A stretch of 35,879 nucleotides of DNA from Candidatus Edwardsbacteria bacterium. Its GTDB lineage: Bacteria; Edwardsbacteria; AC1; EtOH8. Below are positions 23,223-30,704 of this stretch, piece by piece. The stretch is from assembly GCA_018821925.1 (NCBI GenBank), contig JAHJLF010000047.1, forward strand, positions 1-35,879, in the 5' to 3' direction. The notes beneath the pieces are model-generated. The model saw nothing but the letters and a program-made list of their open reading frames with translations. It was not told the DNA's origin and did no database searches. The number at the start of each line of letters is the position of its first letter. Positions within the stretch are counted from its first letter, which is position 1. The position numbers and the translations under genes are program-made.

Positions 23223-23342
23223 CTATTTCAAAATAAACATCATCACCAGAGCGGCCGCCGCCTTGATGCGCTGGACGTTGGAGACCGAACTGCCTCCGTA
23301 TTTTTGGACTATTATCGGCATATGTTTGACAGGATTAACATG
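23223..23342 (-). pseudogene. Chimeric lysC head / ntpK tail (copy 3)
   Basis: On the minus strand the leader and ATG (23321) are followed by about 21 codons identical to lysC, up to AAGGCGG. The frame then runs without a break into CTCTGGTGATGATG..., the last nine codons of ntpK (ALVMMFILK against ALVMTFILK), and stops at TAG (23223). The complete frame is 32 codons. The junction shares CGC in both parents. The small changes show that the ntpK part is decaying. Confidence 0.9.
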
Positions 23343-23460
23343 AATGATTTCCTTTGGATGAGATGTCAAAGGTTGCTATCCGTGATCGGGGGATATTTTG
23401 GTAACGGTATGGTATGTTCATCTTGGAATGCTTATCGGTATAAAATAAACAGAACATTAA

Positions 23461-23871
23461 CTAAGACTTTATATTTTTCAGTTTTTTTATCTTGCGTTTC
23501 AACACTGCCCCACCGCAAAGTTCATGCTCCCATATTCTAATCACTTTCCAACCTTTTACCCGTAGCACACGTCCAATATTAAGATCGCGCTGTATATTGC
23601 GCTGAATTTTATTGTTCCAGTATATGCGATTTGTTGCTGGCACACGGCAGTGTTTCGCACAACCGTGCCAAAAACAGCCATCAATAAAGACTGCAATTTT
23701 ATTTTTTGGGAATGTAAAATCCGGGTTACCAATTATTTTGTAACGCCTACGCCAACCGTGTATATGATTCTCGCGAAAAATTAATACTGTTTTTAATTCT
23801 GTTGATATATTTCCACTAGACTTGACATTCGCCATGATTTGGGAACGTCTATTAATTGAAACATTATCCAT
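23461..23871 (-). CDS. vsr: Very short patch repair endonuclease (Vsr)
   Basis: A 136-residue DNA mismatch endonuclease. It has E25, D51 in GNPDFTFP, FIDGCFWHGC with H69, H74 and the RIWEHEL end. These match the metal and catalytic positions of the family. Vsr nicks 5' to a T:G mismatch produced by deamination of 5-methylcytosine, guarding against the mutations its partner C5-methyltransferase provokes. It lies six bases after the 245-aa nuclease gene and ends the cassette. The AT-rich bases mark it as acquired. Confidence 0.94.
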   Translation of the reverse strand: MDNVSINRRSQIMANVKSSGNISTELKTVLIFRENHIHGWRRRYKIIGNPDFTFPKNKIAVFIDGCFWHGCAKHCRVPATNRIYWNNKIQRNIQRDLNIGRVLRVKGWKVIRIWEHELCGGAVLKRKIKKLKNIKS

Positions 23872-23877
23872 TTAGAA

Positions 23878-24615
23878 TCAAGAAATTATTTCAACCCATG
23901 TTTCGTCAAATTTTAGGGCATCTAATACTTCACCTTGGTTTAGGCGAGGTGGTTTTTTTATGCGAATAGCCAAGCGATGGGCAGGCACATTTTCAATAAT
24001 TGTGAATTGCGAACCATGTGGTTGCCATGTAAAGATGTGTGCATCACCATCTTTAGTATAGCCTTCTAAATTATCATTATCATTCCATTGCCACCAATAT
24101 CGCTTTGCATCGTACATAATAGTATCAAGTTCAAAAGCAGCTAATTCAAGAAGATCATCAGACTTAACCAATACAACTGTACGTAGATGTTGGAACTTTT
24201 TACGGACACCTGCAACGCGCTCATTGTATATAGACAGGACTTTATCGCCCATATCATTTGGATCTACATTCTTGACTTTGTCTTGACCAAAAGAAAAAGC
24301 AACTGAATTGCGACCAGATATTAAACGCACCTTAGCCACAGTGGATGGTCGTTTGTTTTTAACAGTTTTTGCACCCCAAGCTGTTTGTTGAAGCACGATG
24401 TCGTCAAGCCCGACATTAGATGGCTGCCACTTCGCACCAACTAATCTTGCAAATATTTCTTCCCAATCTGTTCCCTCAAGGCGTGGTGTTCCTCTTGTTG
24501 CCAAATGATAGATAATTTCCTTTCCTAAGTTTAAAGCAAACCCTTTGGGAAACTTGTTAATTGGATAAGGTGGTTTATATTTTTCGACTGTTCTTAGCCT
24601 TGGTCTTTTTACCAT
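23878..24615 (-). CDS. Probable type II restriction endonuclease of an unrecognised family
   Basis: A 245-residue soluble protein whose family is not recognised. Its position between a C5-methyltransferase and vsr, with a 41-base overlap with the methyltransferase, points to the restriction partner. A candidate PD-(D/E)XK-like site is E52/E53, then D71-D72 in NVGLDDIVLQQ, with K83/K86 in WGAKTVK; this is an inference from spacing. The recognition site cannot be told. The middle has VLVKSDDLLELAAFELDTI; no transmembrane or signal segment is seen. Confidence 0.7.
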   Translation of the reverse strand: MVKRPRLRTVEKYKPPYPINKFPKGFALNLGKEIIYHLATRGTPRLEGTDWEEIFARLVGAKWQPSNVGLDDIVLQQTAWGAKTVKNKRPSTVAKVRLISGRNSVAFSFGQDKVKNVDPNDMGDKVLSIYNERVAGVRKKFQHLRTVVLVKSDDLLELAAFELDTIMYDAKRYWWQWNDNDNLEGYTKDGDAHIFTWQPHGSQFTIIENVPAHRLAIRIKKPPRLNQGEVLDALKFDETWVEIIS

Positions 24616-25633
24616 AGCGTTTTCCTTTCTCTTTCAACAGCAGTTGTTTATCAAATGATTGTTTCCTTGAATACACAAAATCCGGTTTGCTATTTTTCAT
24701 CCAACCACATGATTTAAATACGTTTAACAAAACAGCTTCGGCAACAGGAATAGGCAAACTATTGCCAGCTTGTTTGCGAGTTTGACTGTAATTACATATA
24801 ATTTTAAACGAATCAGGGAATCCTTGAAGTCGTAACATCTCGCGTGCAGTAAGCCGCCTTTCGCCATTGACTAATAAATAATTATATGAGGCCCCAGCTC
24901 TAAGTGCGCATGAATATGGATATACGCTTATGTGCCCGGCCTTATTCTCATGCCATATTGTAGGTTCCTTTGTTGGAGAATGCGTGGCAAAGCGTTTTGT
25001 TTTAATGTAGTCAGACGCATAATATTCCTTTGGCACACTTTTTTCCAATAACAGCCCAAGTGGTTTCATTGTTTTCCCGCCCTTCGGCCATTCAAAATCG
25101 CATGGTTTTTTGAAGCCTATTATAAATATACGCTCTCGTTTTTGTGGTAGTCCAAAATCCAATGCATTAAATATTTTTTTATCAACACTATATTCAAGTC
25201 CACGCAACACTTCCAAAATTCTAGAAAGTGTTTTCCCACCATTATGCCCAGCTAATAGTTTAACGTTTTCTAAAACGAAAGCCTGCGGTCTCTTCGCTTG
25301 AATTATTCTAGCTATTTCAAAAAAAAGTGTGCCTCTAGCATCTTCAAATCCTTTACGTTGTCCAATGATGCTGAATGGCTGACATGGGAAGCCAGCAAGC
25401 AAGATATCGTGTTCCGGAATAGTGCTAACATCAATAGCGTGTATATCACCTTTAGGAATTTCATTAAAATTAGCTTCGTAAGCTTTTTGGCATTCTATAT
25501 CAATATCGCTGGATAAAACACACTCTGATTTAATGCCCATTTTTTTCGCAACATCTTCAATAGCATAGCGAAAGCCACCTATTCCACAGAATAGATCTAT
25601 GAATCGTATAGTCGTTTCCAAATTGTGCCTCAT
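24575..25633 (-). CDS. DNA (cytosine-5-)-methyltransferase
   Basis: A 352-residue C5-methyltransferase. Motif I is FIDLFCGIGG (11-20), motif IV GFPCQPFS with catalytic Cys84, motif VI ENV (122-124), motif VIII QKRERIF (164-170), motif IX RRLTAREMLRLQGFP (259-273) and motif X QAGNSLPIPVAEAV. The target recognition region between motifs VIII and IX is about 85 residues, so one site is likely read. A basic tail overlaps the nuclease gene by 41 bases in another frame. It begins 21 bases past the ntpK stop, with AAGGG as ribosome binding site. AT-rich. Confidence 0.95.
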   Translation of the reverse strand: MRHNLETTIRFIDLFCGIGGFRYAIEDVAKKMGIKSECVLSSDIDIECQKAYEANFNEIPKGDIHAIDVSTIPEHDILLAGFPCQPFSIIGQRKGFEDARGTLFFEIARIIQAKRPQAFVLENVKLLAGHNGGKTLSRILEVLRGLEYSVDKKIFNALDFGLPQKRERIFIIGFKKPCDFEWPKGGKTMKPLGLLLEKSVPKEYYASDYIKTKRFATHSPTKEPTIWHENKAGHISVYPYSCALRAGASYNYLLVNGERRLTAREMLRLQGFPDSFKIICNYSQTRKQAGNSLPIPVAEAVLLNVFKSCGWMKNSKPDFVYSRKQSFDKQLLLKEKGKRYGKKTKAKNSRKI

Positions 25634-25654
25634 AATTCAACCCTTACCATATCG

Positions 25655-26158
25655 TTACTTCAAAATAAACGTCATCACCAGAGCGAACACCGCATATGTC
25701 TCCGGCATGGCCCCGGCCACCAGCGCATTTCCCAGGGTATTCTTCCCCTCCTGTATGCTCTTTATCCCCGCGGCGCAGACGATCCCCTGGTACCAGGCGC
25801 TGACCATCAATATCACGCTGGCGATGGCGGCCTTGCCGGCCACGGTGTAGGGATCGGTGGCGAAGCCGTTAAGATTGGTGAAGAATATCACCATCCCGTA
25901 GATCCCCTGGGTGGAGGGCATCAGGGCCACCGCGATGTTCTTGTAAAAATTCTCCTCGCCCCCGGCCAGCAGGGCCTGGAAAGCTATCACCAGTCCGATG
26001 GCCGAGCCGCTTAATCCCAGCGACAGGCTGAGGCCCAGGGCGATTTTGGCCACCAAGACCGGCCAGTCGTTTGCCGCCGGGGCGCTCTGGCACCAGGCCG
26101 GTGCGGCGGCGATCAGCGACAGCAGGAAAATTGCCGGGATGGTAAATCTCTTTTTCAT
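25655..26158 (-). CDS. ntpK: V-type ATP synthase/ATPase subunit K (proteolipid)
   Basis: A 167-residue rotor-ring protein: a signal-like N-terminus (1-24, unusual against the roughly 156-residue Enterococcus NtpK) and then two helical hairpins. The ion site is recognisable: M80-P-S-T83-Q84, Q124 in AWYQG, and the key Glu153 in MPETYAV. These line up with T64, Q65, Q110 and E139 of the sodium-translocating Enterococcus hirae NtpK. It lies two bases after subunit I and ends the operon. Its final codons recur at 23223-23252 fused to lysC. Confidence 0.93.
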   Translation of the reverse strand: MKKRFTIPAIFLLSLIAAAPAWCQSAPAANDWPVLVAKIALGLSLSLGLSGSAIGLVIAFQALLAGGEENFYKNIAVALMPSTQGIYGMVIFFTNLNGFATDPYTVAGKAAIASVILMVSAWYQGIVCAAGIKSIQEGKNTLGNALVAGAMPETYAVFALVMTFILK

Positions 26159-26160
26159 GT

Positions 26161-27960
26161 CTATCCTCTTTCGGTTTTGAAGGGTTTGTATTCTATGCCC
26201 CCGCCCTGGAAGAAATTCTTAAAGGCCTCCACGAAATGGAGCCGGGCGGAATGGACCGTGCTTCCCAGTATGGACAGCGCCAGGTTGAAGGTGTGGCCGG
26301 CGATCAGTATCAGCACCGCCAGTGGGATCCCCAAAACCGGCCCGGCCGAGCCGTAGACCATCCCGGCCAGCTGGTTCATCACCGAGGCGATGGCCGAGGT
26401 GGCGATGCCCAGCCCGAACAGCCGGGCGTACGACAGCAGATCGCCGATCAGCCCGGTCAGCCCGTAGATGCTCCACAGTCCCAGCCCGATGCGGGCCAGC
26501 CAGTTCTTATGGTCGGAGGAAAATATCAATGTCAGCAACAGGCCCAGTACGATCAGCCCCGAACCGGCGTAATAGAGCATTTGGCTGTATGAGGCATCGG
26601 CGAACCAGATGTTGCGGCTGACCAATGTCACCCCGCCCCACAGGACCAGCAGAGTGGCCAGCTTTTGAAGAACGCCCTGAAAGTTGTTGGCCTGGAGCAT
26701 CCCCAGCAGATACGAGAAGGAAAGATGCAATACCCCCATGCCCAGGGCCAGGTAGAAGAACAGCATGGGGTCTCCGGCACCGACAGAGACGTCTAAAAGA
26801 ATCCACTGGCGGCTGGCGAACTCGTAGCCGAACACCGATCCGGTGATCAAGCCCACCACGATGGTGGAGACGGCGAAGGCTTTGCACAACTTCAGCGGCA
26901 GGATCAACGCGGGATTCTTGGGCCCCAGCTTCTTTTCCATAATATGGGCGGCCAGCAGAAAGACCAGCCCGTAGCCGGCGTCGCTCAAACAGATGCCGAA
27001 GAACAGTATCATGAACGGCGCGAAGAAATACGAGGGATCCAGGTCCCGGTACTTGGGCAGGCCGTAGAGTTTGAGCAGCGGCTCGATCCGCCTGATGAAC
27101 CAGTTGTTCTTCAACAGCAAGGGCGGCTGTTCGTCGGGCGCCGGTTTCCGCATCTCCAGCTTTAATGGGATGCCGGAACCCTCGACGGCCTCACGAAGCA
27201 ACGATTCATTCTCGGCCGGCAGCCAGCCCTCCAGCCCGAAAAGATATTCCTGCTGGTAGAGCGCCGCGATGCTGTGATCCAGAGTCTCCCGGTTCAGGGT
27301 TTCCAGGTATATTTTTTGCACCGCCTCTTTTTTCAGGGCCAGCCCGGCCAGGGACCTTTTGATCTCTTCCTGCTGCTGCGATAATTTTTGATGCTCCCGG
27401 CGGGCCTGCTCCAGGCCCATCTCGGGCCAACCCAGCAAAGTAGCGTGAAATACTTCCAGATTGAGGCGGTGGGAAATGACGAAGAACAGCGGATATCTTT
27501 TCTGCGACACCACCTGGAGATAAGCGTCATCGGGAATCTTTATTGCCTTCGGGTCCTTCTGGGCCGCCCGGTAGCGGTTGACATACAGATTGTGTTTGCG
27601 GAGTTCTTCGGCATGGGCCGGGTTGAAGTCGCCCCAGGGCTCCAGGTCGGCGATCAGATTCTCCAGATGGGCCAGCCGGGCAGTGGTCTCGCCTAGCCGG
27701 TGCAGCAGGGACTCAATATGGGGGACAAGCTGGTCGTCGCTGATATCGCCGGCCGGGCGGTTTTCGGCGTTGACATATTTGTCCAGCGCTTTCAGGACCG
27801 CATCGATCCTCTTTAGCTCCGGCAGATCGGCGATCTTGGAAATTTTTTCTTTTGGCAGGTCGATATGCACCACCCCGGCCCCCTGCAATAGGGCCATGGC
27901 CCTCTCCTTAGTCTGGGAAGGGCCCACCATGTAGATCCGTGTCATGGGGGCTATTGACAA
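26161..27960 (-). CDS. ntpI: V-type ATP synthase subunit I (stator a-subunit homologue)
   Basis: A 599-residue protein whose N-terminal half is a cytoplasmic arm with coiled-coil stretches (residues 1-310: IAPMTRIYMVGPSQTKERA, later LSQQQEEIKRSLAGL). The C-terminal half has about seven membrane helices, with IMLFFGICLSDAGYGLVFL and IGDLLSYARLFGLGIATSAI being the conserved parts. The latter contains the arginine that faces the rotor carboxylate. The TTG start is chosen because MSIAPMTRI fits the family beginning and GGAG lies eight bases before it. An 833-bp repeat-filled gap precedes it. Confidence 0.93.
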   Translation of the reverse strand: MSIAPMTRIYMVGPSQTKERAMALLQGAGVVHIDLPKEKISKIADLPELKRIDAVLKALDKYVNAENRPAGDISDDQLVPHIESLLHRLGETTARLAHLENLIADLEPWGDFNPAHAEELRKHNLYVNRYRAAQKDPKAIKIPDDAYLQVVSQKRYPLFFVISHRLNLEVFHATLLGWPEMGLEQARREHQKLSQQQEEIKRSLAGLALKKEAVQKIYLETLNRETLDHSIAALYQQEYLFGLEGWLPAENESLLREAVEGSGIPLKLEMRKPAPDEQPPLLLKNNWFIRRIEPLLKLYGLPKYRDLDPSYFFAPFMILFFGICLSDAGYGLVFLLAAHIMEKKLGPKNPALILPLKLCKAFAVSTIVVGLITGSVFGYEFASRQWILLDVSVGAGDPMLFFYLALGMGVLHLSFSYLLGMLQANNFQGVLQKLATLLVLWGGVTLVSRNIWFADASYSQMLYYAGSGLIVLGLLLTLIFSSDHKNWLARIGLGLWSIYGLTGLIGDLLSYARLFGLGIATSAIASVMNQLAGMVYGSAGPVLGIPLAVLILIAGHTFNLALSILGSTVHSARLHFVEAFKNFFQGGGIEYKPFKTERG

Positions 27961-28001
27961 TTGAGGTGCTCCAACTAAATTTGTTTCCCAAATTCTGACC
28001 T

Positions 28002-28129
28002 AACCCCTGCCCCTTCCCCGCAGGGGAAGGGATTCTTACTTCCCCCTCCTCACGGGAGGGGGACCGAGGGGGCGGTCGTTACTTTCCGGGGTCCCAACCC
28101 CACCCTTTCCCTCCCCTCGAGGGGAGGGC
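28002..28129. repeat. Three adjacent C/G-rich palindromes in the ntpD-ntpI gap
   Basis: Units at 28002-28033 (CCTTCCCCGCAGGGGAAGG core), 28040-28073 (CCCCCTCCTCACGGGAGGGGG core) and 28091-28129 (CCCTCCCCTCGAGGGGAGGG core). The 27961-28793 gap has no gene. Confidence 0.78.
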
Positions 28130-28191
28130 CTGCACTGAGGATGGCAGTTATTGTTGCCAACTGAAGTGGAAGCCGTCAGGCAGGGAGAGGT

Positions 28192-28288
28192 CAAAGAGAA
28201 AGCGGAGAAAACAATTCAATACTTTGGTGAATATTTAGATTAATATGTCATGTCCGTGGAAACGGGAATCCAGGCCGGCCTACCGTTG
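28192..28288. repeat. Direct repeat of about 97 bp, copy 1
   Basis: It begins AAAGAGAAAGCGGAGAAAAC and ends GGCCGGCCTACCGTTG. It is highly similar to copy 2 at 28566-28663. A GTCATTCC-type unit is degraded inside copy 1 and clearer in copy 2. Confidence 0.82.
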
Positions 28289-28454
28289 TTACTTTCTTAT
28301 GACTAAGAAAGTAACCAAAGAAGTCCTTGCCGCCCAGCTCCGCGGTTTGTAAGGCCTGCGCCCCGGCATTCATTGAACCAGAACAAGCATGATGTACATA
28401 ACACAATGACTGCTTTATCGGGGTTGAAGTTTATCCGCTCCACTTAAAGGCGGG

Positions 28455-28545
28455 GTCCCGGGTCGCATCAGCGCTGCTGCCTGGCAGAAGCTGCCGTGAA
28501 CCACCCCCGTCCCCTCCTTAATCAAGGAGGGGATAAAGGGGTGGT
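28455..28545. repeat. GGTCGCATCAGCGCTGCTG copy 2 plus GAGGGG palindrome
   Basis: Positions 28455-28497 repeat 18946-18988. Positions 28501-28545 form a palindrome with core CCCCTCCTTAATCAAGGAGG. Confidence 0.7.
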
Positions 28546-28565
28546 AATATTTTGGAGCTTTCTCT

Positions 28566-28663
28566 TCAAAGAGAAAGCGGAGAAAACAATTCAATACATT
28601 GGTGAACATTTAGCGTAATACGTCATTCCCGCTAAGGCGGGAATCCAGGCCTGCCTACCGTTG
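28566..28663. repeat. Direct repeat of about 97 bp, copy 2
   Basis: Second copy of 28192-28288, with a readable GTCATTCCCGC...GCGGGAATCC hairpin (28622-28645) inside. Confidence 0.82.
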
Positions 28664-28672
28664 GCAGAGTAA

Positions 28673-28785
28673 GCGGTGGTTTCGATACGCCCCGCCGTTT
28701 ACCGAGTGGCTGTTAAGTTTGATTTGGTTTTCCCACTTGCTTGATTAACAGATGTATCGAGGTAGGCGGGGCACTCAACCACCGG
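28673..28785. repeat. Imperfect inverted repeat just past ntpD
   Basis: The arms GGTGGTTTCGATACGCCCCGCC and GTATCGAGGTAGGCGGGGC...CAACCACC are roughly inverse, about 50 bases apart. It lies 8 bases beyond the ntpD stop and could end or attenuate the message before ntpI. Confidence 0.55.
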
Positions 28786-28793
28786 CATACAAA

Positions 28794-29396
28794 TCAAAAC
28801 GACACGGCGCTGAGCCGCTTGGCCGCCTTGGCCACCCCCACCGCCACCGCCCGCTGATCCTGCAGATAGACGTTGATATGCCTGATGGCATCCCGGCAGT
28901 CCGGCATCAGCCGCTGTTCATAGAGGTTTATCCGCTGGCTGGTCTTGCGCAGCCCCTCGGTCAGCAGGAGATCCTGGTCCTGCAGGAATTTTAATTCGGT
29001 CTTTAAGTAGATTATATTCCGGGCCGTGTCCCGGACGGCCTCGAAGGAATAGGGCGTATCAAAGAATCCGTAGGCCGGCTGGTGGAAGACAATGCCGTCC
29101 AGCTGCGGCACCCTGAGACCGGCGAAATTTTTCACCGAGCTTTTCAGTTGTTCGATCTCCAGGAATGGGCGGAGGATGCCCTCCATCTCCCGGAACAGCG
29201 GCGAGAAGGTTTCGGCCGCTTTCAGCGAAGCCTCCAGCTGAAGAAACTTCTCCTGGATGGCCTTGCGGACCTGGGATTGCTGCAGCAGGAAAAGCTGCTT
29301 CCGGGCCTCCAGGGCCGGCAGGAACCGCTGGTACATGCCCAGCTTCTGCTTCTGCTCCCTTAAGGAAACTTTATTTAGCTTGATGTTCTCGGGCAT
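28794..29396 (-). CDS. ntpD: V-type ATP synthase subunit D (central rotor shaft)
   Basis: A 200-residue helical protein. The N-terminal helix (LNKVSLREQKQKLGMYQRFL) and the C-terminal helix (LRKTSQRINLYEQRLMPD, then IRHINVYLQDQ) form the antiparallel coiled coil that turns inside the A3B3 head. Length and pattern fit the family. It starts three bases after subunit B, so the two are coupled. Confidence 0.93.
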   Translation of the reverse strand: MPENIKLNKVSLREQKQKLGMYQRFLPALEARKQLFLLQQSQVRKAIQEKFLQLEASLKAAETFSPLFREMEGILRPFLEIEQLKSSVKNFAGLRVPQLDGIVFHQPAYGFFDTPYSFEAVRDTARNIIYLKTELKFLQDQDLLLTEGLRKTSQRINLYEQRLMPDCRDAIRHINVYLQDQRAVAVGVAKAAKRLSAVSF

Positions 29397-29399
29397 GGC

Positions 29400-30704
29400 T
29401 CACTTTTTTTTGGGCCAGTATTTATCTATCATCTCCTGCTTGATCCCCACCTCGTCCGGGGTGAAGCATTCGGCCAGGGTCTGCCAGCCCAGGTCCAGGG
29501 CCTGCTCCAGAGCGATATCCACCCTCAGGTCCAGGAAACGCTTATAGAATTTTTGGGAGTAATCCAGGTAGCGTTCGTCCTCCGGGGTCTTGTCGAAGCC
29601 CATGGCCAGCTTCTGCTCCACCTCCCGGCTCTTGGCGTACAGCCGGATCATGCTGTTCATGATATGGCCGTGGTCCTCCCGAGTCACCTTTCCGATCACC
29701 AGCTGTTTCAAGCGGGACAGCGAGCCGAACGGTTCCACCACGCCCTTGCGCAGATAGAATTGCCCCTCGGTAATATAGCCGGTATTGTCCGGCACCGGAT
29801 GGGTGACATCGTCGCCCGGCATGGTGGTCACCGCCAGAATGGTGATGGACCCGGCCCCCTCGAAATCCACCGCCTTCTCGTAGCGGGCCGCCAGATCGCT
29901 GTACAGCGAGCCGGGATATCCCAGGTTGGACGGCACCTGGTCCATGGAGATGGCGATCTCCTTGAGGGCGTCGGCGAAGGCGGTCATATCGCTCAGCAGC
30001 ACCAGCACCCGCTTGCCCTGGACCCCGAACTGCTCGGCCGCGGCCAGGGCCAGGTCCGGCACCAGCAGCCGCTCCACCACCGGGTCGGAGGCGGTATGGA
30101 TGAACATGATGGTCCGGGACAGCACCCCGGCCTGTTCGAAGGAATTTTTAAATTTAAGATACTCGTCGTATTTCAGGCCGATGCCGCCCAGGATCACCAC
30201 ATCGGCGTTGGCCCGCATCCCTATCCGGGCCAGCAGTTCGTTGTAGGGCTCGCCGGCCGCGGCGAAGATGGGCAGTTTCTGGCTCTCCACCAGGGGATTG
30301 AATACGTCCACCATCGGCACCCTAGTCTCGATGAACCCCCGGGGGATGACCCGCCTGATGGGATTGACCGACGGCCCGCCGATCTCTATCCGGGGAAGCG
30401 ATTTCAATTCCGGCCCGCCGTCTATCGGCTGGCCCGATCCGTTGAAGATCCTTCCCAGCAGGGCCTCCCCGAAAGCCACCTGCATGGGGTGCTTCAGGAA
30501 CCGCACCTGGTCGCCGGTGGAGATGCCCCGGGTCCCGGCGAACACCTGCAGAAAGACCTGGTCGCCCTGCAGGCGGATCACCTGGGCCAGCGAGGAACGG
30601 CCCTGTCCTTTGACCGTGGCCAGTTCGCCGTTGCGGATGCCTGGGGCATGGACGGTGATGATGTCCCCCTGGATCCGGGAGATCAGATTGTATTCCTTGA
30701 TCAT
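29400..30704 (-). CDS. ntpB: V-type ATP synthase subunit B
   Basis: A 434-residue regulatory/non-catalytic head subunit. It begins [20 protein letters not shown] and has RLVPD-like and [14 protein letters not shown] segments, then [12 protein letters not shown]. No Walker A lysine is seen, as expected for B. The ATG at 30704 is chosen over the frame from 30953: GGAGGAGG lies before it, it overlaps the A stop by four bases (ATGA), and the first 83 residues of the longer frame are only a shadow of subunit A. Confidence 0.95.
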   Translation of the reverse strand: MIKEYNLISRIQGDIITVHAPGIRNGELATVKGQGRSSLAQVIRLQGDQVFLQVFAGTRGISTGDQVRFLKHPMQVAFGEALLGRIFNGSGQPIDGGPELKSLPRIEIGGPSVNPIRRVIPRGFIETRVPMVDVFNPLVESQKLPIFAAAGEPYNELLARIGMRANADVVILGGIGLKYDEYLKFKNSFEQAGVLSRTIMFIHTASDPVVERLLVPDLALAAAEQFGVQGKRVLVLLSDMTAFADALKEIAISMDQVPSNLGYPGSLYSDLAARYEKAVDFEGAGSITILAVTTMPGDDVTHPVPDNTGYITEGQFYLRKGVVEPFGSLSRLKQLVIGKVTREDHGHIMNSMIRLYAKSREVEQKLAMGFDKTPEDERYLDYSQKFYKRFLDLRVDIALEQALDLGWQTLAECFTPDEVGIKQEMIDKYWPKKK

